Origin: JBDZUZ01 sp040255445 | GTDB lineage: Bacteria; Planctomycetota; Phycisphaerae; Phycisphaerales; UBA1924 | NCBI GenBank assembly: GCA_040255445.1 | Contig: JBDZUZ010000119.1 | Span: forward strand, 1-12,257 | Length of the DNA stretch: 12,257 bases | Direction: 5' to 3' | In this document: positions 6,537-12,257 of the stretch, piece after piece | Layout of the letters: every line of letters starts with the position of its first letter | How positions within the stretch are numbered: the stretch's first letter is position 1 | The notes under the pieces: model-generated | Seen by the model: only the letters and a program-made list of their open reading frames with translations | Told to the model about the DNA's origin: nothing | Database searches by the model: none | Program-made: the position numbers and the translations under genes

Positions 6537-6676
6537 GGCCCGGACCCCGCAGGCAAGCGGTTCGCCGGGCGCCCCTCCATCCCCCCGGAGCCACCTCGCG
6601 CGGCTGCCCCCGCCCTCCCGCCGCAGTCGCCCACCGGCCCGCCCCGGGCCGACCGCCGCCGCGAACAATCCGCCCG

Positions 6677-8032
6677 ATGCACCCGACCTCAGCCCCGGCC
6701 CAACACCCCGCCCCAACCCACACAACCGCCGCTGTCCTCTCGGTCGGGGATGAACTCCTGCTCGGCCAGATCGTCGATACCAACTCCGCCTGGCTCGGCC
6801 AGCGACTCACCGAGGCCGGGCTCGCCGTCCGCGAGCACGCCGCGGTCGGCGACGACCTCGCCGCGTTGACCGCAGCCCTGCAGCGTCTCGCGGCCACGGC
6901 CGATGTCGTCGTCATCACCGGCGGGCTCGGACCCACCGCCGATGATCTCACGCGCCAGGCCGTCGCGGCGGCCTCCGGTGACGCACTCATCGAGGACCCG
7001 GTGTCGCTCGAACAGATCCGCTCGTGGTTCGCGGGCCGCGGCCGCGAAATGTCGGAGACCAACCGCGTTCAGGCGCTCCGGCCGACCCGCGCCACCGCGC
7101 TCGCCAACCACCACGGCACCGCGCCCGGTCTGCACGCGTTGATCCCCGCCGGCTCTCGCTCCTGCGATGTCTTCTGCATCCCCGGCCCGCCCGCCGAGAT
7201 GCGGCCCATGTTTGAGCAAGCTGTGCTGCCGCGCCTGCGGCTCGACACCCAGCGCGTCCTCCTCACGCGATCGCTCCACTGCATCGGTATCGGTGAGAGC
7301 GACCTCGCCGCGCTGCTCGGCCCGTTGATGGACCGCACCCGCAACCCACTCGTCGGGACCAACGCGGGATCCGGCCAGGTGACCTGTCGTCTCCGGTACG
7401 ATGGCCGCGCAACCCGCGATGAAGCCGAGCGACTCATGGACGAGACCGAGCGCGCCATCCGCGCTGTCGCCGGCGACTACATCTTCGGCGCCGGCGATTC
7501 GACGCTGGCGCAGGCGATCATAGATTCTCTGCGTGCGAAGGGTCAGACCGTCGGTGTGGTGGAGAGCTGCACGGGCGGCCTGCTCGGAGGCGCGATCACG
7601 CACATCGCCGGATCGTCCGTCGCCTTCATGGGCGGACTGCAGACCTACACCAACGAACTCAAGGTGCGCCTCGCCGGCGTGCCGAAGGAGACGATCGATC
7701 GCCACGGCGCGGTGAGCCCGCAGTGCGCTGATGCGATGGCCGCGGGAGGCCGCGCTGCGCTCTCCGTGGATTGGTGTCTCGCGGTCACCGGTATCGCAGG
7801 CCCGGGCGGCGCGGTCCCCGCGAGCAACGATGCGCCGGCGAAGCCGGTCGGCACCGTCTACATCGCGCTGGCCGGCCCGGGTGTGCAGGACTGCAGGCGC
7901 TTCGCGATGGGCGGCGATCGCGAGGCCGTGCGCCGCTGGTCCGTGCAGACCGCGCTCGCGATGCTCTGGCTGCACCTGGCCGGACGCGGCTCAACGCCCC
8001 TGTTGCGCCAGACCGCGCGCGATCGTGTGTGA
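6677..8032 (+). CDS. cinA: CinA: competence/damage-inducible protein with NMN deamidase domain
   Basis: The protein has 451 residues, close to the usual CinA length (about 410-430) with a short N-terminal extension. Residues 16-185 form a MoaB/MogA-like domain: VLSVGDELLLGQIVDTNSAW, VVVITGGLGPTADDLTR and CIPGPPAEM are hallmark CinA motifs (in the family this domain has ADP-ribose pyrophosphatase activity). Residues about 275-430 form the CinA-C (PncC) domain, which hydrolyses nicotinamide mononucleotide to nicotinate mononucleotide and ammonia in the pyridine nucleotide cycle: VVESCTGGLLGGAI holds the catalytic Ser, TYTNELK the conserved Lys, and VTGIAGPGG the conserved glycine loop. ATG 6677 is the only sensible start, but no Shine-Dalgarno is seen, so it may be leaderless or weakly initiated. 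It is divergent from the tRNA. No recA is nearby. Confidence 0.95.
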   Translation: MHPTSAPAQHPAPTHTTAAVLSVGDELLLGQIVDTNSAWLGQRLTEAGLAVREHAAVGDDLAALTAALQRLAATADVVVITGGLGPTADDLTRQAVAAASGDALIEDPVSLEQIRSWFAGRGREMSETNRVQALRPTRATALANHHGTAPGLHALIPAGSRSCDVFCIPGPPAEMRPMFEQAVLPRLRLDTQRVLLTRSLHCIGIGESDLAALLGPLMDRTRNPLVGTNAGSGQVTCRLRYDGRATRDEAERLMDETERAIRAVAGDYIFGAGDSTLAQAIIDSLRAKGQTVGVVESCTGGLLGGAITHIAGSSVAFMGGLQTYTNELKVRLAGVPKETIDRHGAVSPQCADAMAAGGRAALSVDWCLAVTGIAGPGGAVPASNDAPAKPVGTVYIALAGPGVQDCRRFAMGGDREAVRRWSVQTALAMLWLHLAGRGSTPLLRQTARDRV

Positions 8033-8042
8033 TGCAGATTCA

Positions 8043-8069
8043 GCGCAGCAATGGGCGCCCGCGCTGCGC
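8043..8069 (+). repeat. Inverted repeat after cinA
   Basis: GCGCAGC (8043-8049) and GCTGCGC (8063-8069) flank a 13-base loop that itself contains GGGCGCCC. It begins ten bases after the cinA stop. There is no T-run, so if it ends transcription it would be as a rho-dependent or 3'-stabilising hairpin. Confidence 0.4.
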
Positions 8070-8107
8070 AGAAGCCAACTCGCCCCGCACTCCCGCGTTC
8101 ACGCGAA

Positions 8108-8140
8108 GTTAACCGGATGATCGGGATTTCACAATCTATT
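8108..8140 (+). promoter_or_regulatory. AT-richer patch, probable egtBD promoter zone
   Basis: The 242-base gap between cinA and egtB is GC-rich except here (GTTAACC through CAATCTATT), the most likely place for a promoter of egtB-egtD. I could not fit a convincing -35/-10 pair: TTAACC and TCTATT are 20 bases apart. The rest of the gap shows only a 7-bp inverted repeat (8179-8185 / 8201-8207). Confidence 0.25.
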
Positions 8141-8262
8141 CCCGTGCCCGCGTCGTAGCATGGCATGCAGCGCTGGGACATGCGGCCGCCCGCTGTGCAA
8201 CCGCATGCACCCGAGCCTCGCGCTGCGCCCGGGCCGTTCGCACGACAGTTCTGCACGATCAC

Positions 8263-8270
8263 GAGGGGAG
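8263..8270 (+). promoter_or_regulatory. Ribosome binding site of egtB
   Basis: GAGGGGAG lies four bases before ATG 8275, supporting this start although the conserved EgtB fold begins only at about residue 37. Confidence 0.6.
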
Positions 8271-8274
8271 ACCC

Positions 8275-9678
8275 ATGACCACTACAACCTCCAACACCGA
8301 TCTCGGCGCTCTACGCCGCCCCGCGGCCGGCCTCGCCGACCGACCGGCCCCGCAGCCCGCAGCGGAGTCCGCACCGAATCCTCTTTCCCAACTGGCCGAC
8401 CACTTCTCCCAGGTCCGGGCCCTCAGCACAGCGCTCTGCGAATCGCTCTCGCCCGAGGACATGGTCGTCCAGTCCATGCCCGATGCCAGCCCGACGAAGT
8501 GGCACCTCGCCCACACCACCTGGTTCTTCGAAGCCTTCATCCTCGATAAGTACCAGCACGCCTACAAGCCCTACGACGCCCGCTTCGGATTCCTCTTCAA
8601 CTCCTATTACAACGCGATCGGCGACCGCCACCCCCGCGCCCGCCGCGGCATGCTCACGCGACCCACCGCGCGCGAAGTCCTCGCCTACCGGCACGCCATC
8701 GACGCCGCTGTCCGCGAACTGCTCACGACCGGCGATGAGGAGGTGCTCCGCGCCATCGCCCCGCTCGTCGAGATCGGCATCCACCACGAGCAGCAGCACC
8801 AGGAGTTGCTGCTGACCGACATCAAGCACCTGCTCTGGCAGAGCCCGCTCAGCCCCGCGTTCCGCGAGACCCCGACCATCCCCGCATCCTCCGGCGAACT
8901 CGGCTGGCTCGATGTCGCCGGCGGCGTGCACGAGATCGGTGTCCCTGCCGATGCGCCCGCATTCGCGTACGACAACGAATCACCGCGCCACCGGGTGTAC
9001 TTCGAAGACTTCCAGATCGCCGACCGCCTCGTGACCAACGCGGAGTTCGCCGCCTTCATCGAGGACGGCGGCTACACCCGCCCCGACCTCTGGCTCGATG
9101 CCGGCTGGTCCACCGTGCGCGAACACGCGTGGACCGCGCCGCTCTATTGGACCCGCGATGGCGACCGCTGGCTCGAGTACACACTCGCCGGCCAGCACCC
9201 GATCGACCCGCACGCCCCGGTCACGCATATCAGTTTCTTCGAGGCCGAGGCCTACGCCCGCTGGGCCAAGGCCCGCCTCGCGACCGAGGCGGAGTGGGAG
9301 ACCGCCGCAGCGCAGCACGGCGGAGATCCCACCGCCGGCAACCTGCTCGCCGAGCGCACCGACCACGCCACCTTCCATCCAGTCGCCGCGAATTCGCCCG
9401 CGGCAGATCCCGCCGCCCAATCACCCGGCCCGATGCGCCAGTGCTTCGGCGACTGCTGGGAATGGACACGATCCGACTACGCGCCCTACCCCGGCTACCA
9501 GCCGCCCGCCGGCGCCATCGGCGAATACAACGGCAAGTTCATGTGCGGTCAGTTCGTCCTCCGCGGCGGATCCTGCGCCACACCCCGCTCACACATCCGC
9601 GCTACCTATCGCAATTTCTTCGCGCCCACCGCCCGCTGGCAGTTCTCCGGCATCAGACTCGCAAGGAACCCCGCATGA
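8275..9678 (+). CDS. egtB: EgtB: hercynine oxygenase (sulfoxide synthase) of ergothioneine synthesis
   Basis: This 467-residue protein has the full EgtB layout. The N-terminal DinB-like helical domain (about 37-190) carries SPTKWHLAHTTWFFEAF (His77/His80) and HHEQQHQELLL (His171, His175), which supply the three-His non-haem iron site. The C-terminal FGE-sulfatase domain (about 207-465) contains VTNAEFAAFIEDGGY, ATEAEWE, CFGDCWEWTRSDYAPYPGY and VLRGGSCATP, ending FSGIRLAR. Family reaction: O2-dependent C-S bond formation between hercynine and gamma-glutamylcysteine or cysteine, giving the sulfoxide. The first 36 residues are Ala/Pro-rich and look unstructured. It shares an ATGA overlap with egtD, whose product makes its substrate. 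Selenoneine synthase SenA is a homologue, but the egtD partner favours ergothioneine. The thiol donor cannot be read from sequence. Confidence 0.95.
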   Translation: MTTTTSNTDLGALRRPAAGLADRPAPQPAAESAPNPLSQLADHFSQVRALSTALCESLSPEDMVVQSMPDASPTKWHLAHTTWFFEAFILDKYQHAYKPYDARFGFLFNSYYNAIGDRHPRARRGMLTRPTAREVLAYRHAIDAAVRELLTTGDEEVLRAIAPLVEIGIHHEQQHQELLLTDIKHLLWQSPLSPAFRETPTIPASSGELGWLDVAGGVHEIGVPADAPAFAYDNESPRHRVYFEDFQIADRLVTNAEFAAFIEDGGYTRPDLWLDAGWSTVREHAWTAPLYWTRDGDRWLEYTLAGQHPIDPHAPVTHISFFEAEAYARWAKARLATEAEWETAAAQHGGDPTAGNLLAERTDHATFHPVAANSPAADPAAQSPGPMRQCFGDCWEWTRSDYAPYPGYQPPAGAIGEYNGKFMCGQFVLRGGSCATPRSHIRATYRNFFAPTARWQFSGIRLARNPA

Positions 9679-10718
9679 CCGGCATCGCCAACAACCCATC
9701 CAACATCTCCGACCTTGCCGGCTCCCAGCCCGGCACGCACGCCCGCCGCCGCGCCCCGCAGCCTTCCGCGGCCGACAGGCTCACCCGCTTCCGCAACGAT
9801 GTCCTCGCCGGCCTCGCCCAGCGCCCGCGCACCATCCCCTGCAAGTACCTCTACGACGACCGCGGCTCCGAACTCTTTGAGGAGATCTGCGAACTCCCCG
9901 AGTACTACCCCACCCGCAGCGAAGTCGCGCTCCTCCGCAGCCACCGCGTTGAGATCGCCGAGGCTCTCGGCCGCAACGTCACACTGATCGAACCCGGCGC
10001 CGGAAGCGGCATCAAGACCCGCCTGCTGATCAGCGCACTCGACCGGCCGCTCGGTGTGATCCCGATCGAGATCTCACCCGCCGCGCTCTCCCAGTCCGCG
10101 ATGGAGCTCAAGCGTCGCTTCCCCGACCTGACCGTCGAGCCCATCCGCGGCGATTTCACCGACGACATCGAGATCCCCCAGCTCGCCGAAGACGAACGCC
10201 GGGTGATCTACTTCCCCGGCTCCACCATCGGCAACTTCACGCCCGATGAACGCCTCGCGCTCCTCCGCCGCTTCCGCGCCATGGCCGGCGACGACGGCGC
10301 TGCGCTTATCGGCATCGATCTCAAGAAAGACCCTTCGATGCTCGTCGCTGCCTACGACGACGCCCGCGGCGTCACCGCCGCCTTCAACCTCAACCTGCTC
10401 CGCCGCATCAACCGCGAACTCGGCGCCGATTTCGACCTCCGCCGCTTCGCCCACCGCGCGGTCTGGAACTCCGAGAAGTCCCGCATCGAGATGTGGATCG
10501 TCAGCCTCGAGGAGCAGCGCATCACCATGGGCGGCAACAGCTGGGCGTTCGCCGAGGGCGAAGGGATCCACACCGAGAACTCCCACAAGTTCACGATCAG
10601 CAGCTTCTCACGCGAAGCCTCCGCCGCGGGCTTCGACAGCCGTGCCTGGTGGACCGACCCCGCCGGCCGCTTCGCCGTGCTCCTGCTCGAATCAGCGCCT
10701 GTCGTCGGAGTAGATTGA
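9675..10718 (+). CDS. egtD: EgtD: histidine N-alpha-methyltransferase
   Basis: The protein has 347 residues. It transfers three methyl groups from SAM to histidine, giving hercynine (N-alpha-trimethylhistidine), the substrate of the neighbouring EgtB. Signature motifs are all present: KYLYDDRGSELFEEICELPE then YYPTRSE (about 57-83), the SAM motif IEPGAGSGIKTRLL (105-118), FPGSTIGNF (180-188), GIDLKKD (213-219), AAYDDARGVTAAFNLNLL (225-242) and TENSHKF (300-306). Asn187, Tyr227, Glu301 and Ser303 line up by spacing with the histidine-binding residues Asn166, Tyr206, Glu282 and Ser284 of Mycobacterium smegmatis EgtD. The start is the ATG overlapping the egtB stop; the frame is open further upstream, but only within egtB. 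About 30 N-terminal residues are extra and look disordered. Confidence 0.95.
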   Translation: MTGIANNPSNISDLAGSQPGTHARRRAPQPSAADRLTRFRNDVLAGLAQRPRTIPCKYLYDDRGSELFEEICELPEYYPTRSEVALLRSHRVEIAEALGRNVTLIEPGAGSGIKTRLLISALDRPLGVIPIEISPAALSQSAMELKRRFPDLTVEPIRGDFTDDIEIPQLAEDERRVIYFPGSTIGNFTPDERLALLRRFRAMAGDDGAALIGIDLKKDPSMLVAAYDDARGVTAAFNLNLLRRINRELGADFDLRRFAHRAVWNSEKSRIEMWIVSLEEQRITMGGNSWAFAEGEGIHTENSHKFTISSFSREASAAGFDSRAWWTDPAGRFAVLLLESAPVVGVD

Positions 10719-10761
10719 AGGGAGTCGAGTACCCGCGCACCGCGCCGACCGCCACACCCAA

Positions 10762-10779
10762 CGCGGCGGCGCCGCCGCG
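10762..10779. repeat. 18-bp perfect GC palindrome between convergent genes
   Basis: CGCGGCGGC is followed directly by its reverse complement GCCGCCGCG. It lies in the 70-base gap between the convergent egtD and the small membrane protein gene. A folded RNA would form a 7-bp stem with a four-base loop on either strand. It could act as a two-way terminator, but no T-run follows on either side. Confidence 0.5.
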
Positions 10780-10788
10780 CGGCCCGCA

Positions 10789-11196
10789 TTATCCGGGCGG
10801 TAGCAGCTCGTAGCGCACGGCCGTGACCCGCCCGCCCTCGACCAGCACCCGCACCGCCGCCGGCGTCCGCCCCTCGACCGCGACCGTGTACTCCCCCTCG
10901 CGCTGCGGATCCGCGACCGGAGCAACCTCGAGGAGCGGGATTGCTTCCTCCCAGTCCATCTCGAGCAGCGACTCGCTCTGCACGATGTACAGAGCCTCCT
11001 GCTCGGTCAGCACACCATCGATCCGCTGCGGGTTCTTGAACCGCAGGTGCACCAGGTAGAACGCCATCGCCCCGAGGACGATGAGCCCCGCCACGACGAG
11101 AATCGGCGAAAGCCGGTCCAGCCGCCGCAGCTTCGCCTCAGCGCTGCCGCGGTCCGCGCTCTGTTCTTCGCCAGTATCGCCCGGCCCCAGCGTCAT
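10789..11196 (-). CDS. Small single-pass membrane protein of unknown function
   Basis: The protein has 135 residues and I do not recognise it. Residues 1-28 are hydrophilic and charged (presumably cytoplasmic), 31-49 form one membrane helix (PILVVAGLIVLGAMAFYLV), and 50-135 form a small acidic domain with alternating strands: 'RIDGVLTEQEALYIV' and a final sheet 'GEYTVAVEGRTPAAVRVLVE' plus 'RVTAVRYELLPP'. There is no signal peptidase site or lipobox. Its start overlaps the stop of the ATPase gene as TAATG, so translation is coupled and the two products are probably made in fixed ratio. Base composition matches its neighbours. A role with the transporter is inferred only from that coupling. Confidence 0.72.
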   Translation of the reverse strand: MTLGPGDTGEEQSADRGSAEAKLRRLDRLSPILVVAGLIVLGAMAFYLVHLRFKNPQRIDGVLTEQEALYIVQSESLLEMDWEEAIPLLEVAPVADPQREGEYTVAVEGRTPAAVRVLVEGGRVTAVRYELLPPG

Positions 11197-12080
11197 TACA
11201 TCGCGCCGCCGTCAAAGACGATGCGCTTGCGCTGCCGCGTCGGGTCCGCCACCGGCACCGCGCTGAGCAGCGACTGCGTGTACCGGTGCTGCGGGTTCTG
11301 CAGGATCTGGTCCCGGTCGCCCGCCTCGACAATCCGCCCGCGGTACATCACCGCGATCCGCTTGCAGATGTGCTGGATCACCGACATGTCGTGCGAGATG
11401 AACAGGTACGACAGCCCGAACTCCGACTGCAGATCCGTCAGCAGATTGATGATCTGCGCCTGGATCGACACATCGAGCGCCGAGGTCGGCTCATCGCACA
11501 CGATGAACTTAGGCTCGAGCGACAGCGCCCGCGCGATGCCGATGCGCTGCCGCTGACCGCCCGAGAACTCGTGCGGGTACCGGTCCGCCGCGGCCTTGGG
11601 CATGCCGCACCGCACCAGCAGGTTCTCGACCTTCTCGCGAAGCTCCGCCCGGTCCGCCACCAGGCCGTGCGTCAAAAGCGGCTCGCCCAGGATCGCCCCG
11701 ATCCGCATCCGCGGGTTCAGGCTGCTCGCCGGATCCTGAAAGATGATCTGCATGTCCCGCCGCAGCCGCTTGAGCGCCGGCCCCCGCGCTTCGAGCACGT
11801 TCTTCCCCTCGAAGAACACCTCGCCGCCGGTGGGGGGGATCAGCTGCAGGAGCGACCGGCCGACCGTGGTCTTGCCGCACCCCGATTCGCCCACCAGCCC
11901 CAGCGTCTCGCCCCGCGCCAGCGTGAACGACACCCCATCGACCGCCTTCACATACCCCGTCACCCGCTGCAGGATGCCCGAGCGGATGGGGAAATGGGTT
12001 TTGAGGTCCCGGACCTCCAGCAGCGGGGCCGCGGCGGGCCTGGCCTGGGACGGATTGGCAGCGGTAGCGGTCGCGGTCAT
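11196..12080 (-). CDS. OppF/DppF-type peptide ABC transporter ATP-binding protein
   Basis: This 294-residue ATPase belongs to the oligopeptide/dipeptide/nickel importer subfamily. Visible motifs: Walker A GESGCGKTT (64-72), Q-loop IIFQDP (Gln115) followed by ASSLNPRMRIG typical of OppF/DppF, ABC signature FSGGQRQR (172-179), Walker B FIVCDEP (192-198, Glu197), D-loop SALD (200-203) and switch ISHD (His230). It ends with the oligo-HPY region (QNPQHRYTQSLLSAVP). It would hydrolyse ATP on the cytoplasmic face to drive uptake through two permeases, normally as a heterodimer with an OppD-type partner. Neither partner nor permeases lie in the window; they may be upstream, beyond 12257. I chose ATG 12080, which places the domain start at the usual distance; no Shine-Dalgarno is evident. 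The open frame continues to 12245, but the extra residues are Gly/Arg-rich and unconvincing. Confidence 0.9.
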   Translation of the reverse strand: MTATATAANPSQARPAAAPLLEVRDLKTHFPIRSGILQRVTGYVKAVDGVSFTLARGETLGLVGESGCGKTTVGRSLLQLIPPTGGEVFFEGKNVLEARGPALKRLRRDMQIIFQDPASSLNPRMRIGAILGEPLLTHGLVADRAELREKVENLLVRCGMPKAAADRYPHEFSGGQRQRIGIARALSLEPKFIVCDEPTSALDVSIQAQIINLLTDLQSEFGLSYLFISHDMSVIQHICKRIAVMYRGRIVEAGDRDQILQNPQHRYTQSLLSAVPVADPTRQRKRIVFDGGAM

Positions 12081-12257
12081 GCGGCCATGGTAGAAACCCG
12101 AACCCGATCCCGTGCGGCAAACTCCGCCGACCACCCGCGACCGCCGACCTGCTATCCGACGCCCCCCTTGCCCGTCGTCTTGTCCGCCCTCCCCAATCCG
12201 GCGGCCGGCCGCACCCCCATCGCCCATCCCACCCAACCCACACACCCCGCCCCCCGC

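Noticed and set aside
6689..7975. Open frame of 428 codons on the minus strand opposite cinA
   Set aside because: The product is low-complexity Gly/Arg/Ala-rich, while the plus strand encodes an unmistakable CinA.
9129..9674. Longer 529-residue EgtD starting inside egtB
   Set aside because: The added residues are an Arg/Pro-rich out-of-frame reading of egtB; known EgtD proteins have about 320 residues.
12081..12257. Upstream extension or extra gene at the right edge
   Set aside because: The stretch is C-rich on the plus strand with Gly/Arg-rich translations, no ribosome binding site and no domain motif. I see no gene or clear promoter in it.
1..12257. CRISPR arrays, insertion sequences, attachment sites or phage genes
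   Set aside because: No regularly spaced repeats, transposase or integrase motifs, or terminal inverted repeats were seen. The tRNA shows no duplicated 3' end that would mark an integration site.

Overview
High-GC bacterial DNA with tightly packed genes, ATGA stop/start overlaps and weak Shine-Dalgarno use. The gene content (a PilM/PilN-type secretion or pilus assembly operon with H-I-J-K-like pseudopilins, a CIA30-FAS1 lipid- or matrix-type exported protein, egtB-egtD) suggests a member of the Planctomycetota, perhaps Phycisphaerae. That assignment is inference from gene style; no taxonomic marker gene is present.

Region 1 (1-4503, + strand) is the distal part of a type II secretion / type IV pilus-like operon. 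It starts with the last codons of a GspH-like pseudopilin, followed by GspI-like and GspJ-like prepilins and a very short GspK/PilX-like prepilin. After a 104-base gap come a GspL-like protein (PilM-PilN fusion), a PilO/GspM-like protein and a GspC/PilP-like inner-membrane protein with an HR-type domain. Together these would build the pseudopilus tip and the inner-membrane platform that links a cytoplasmic ATPase to an outer-membrane secretin. The secretin, ATPase, GspF and major pseudopilin are not in the window and may lie upstream.

Region 2 (4550-6499, - strand) holds a convergent gene for an exported protein with a CIA30 domain, two fasciclin (FAS1) domains and an unassigned C-terminal helical domain. 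Upstream of it lies tRNA-Val(CAC) with its own -10 box and a rho-independent terminator.

Region 3 (6677-10718, + strand) holds cinA (competence/damage-inducible protein with NMN deamidase domain), then a two-gene ergothioneine operon, egtB-egtD, with an ATGA overlap. EgtD makes hercynine from histidine and EgtB adds sulfur to it. No egtA, egtC or egtE is seen here.

Region 4 (10789-12080, - strand) is a two-gene unit: an OppF/DppF-type peptide-transporter ATPase, translationally coupled (TAATG) to a small single-pass membrane protein of unknown function. A GC-rich palindrome sits between this unit and egtD. The last 177 bases contain no gene that I can support.
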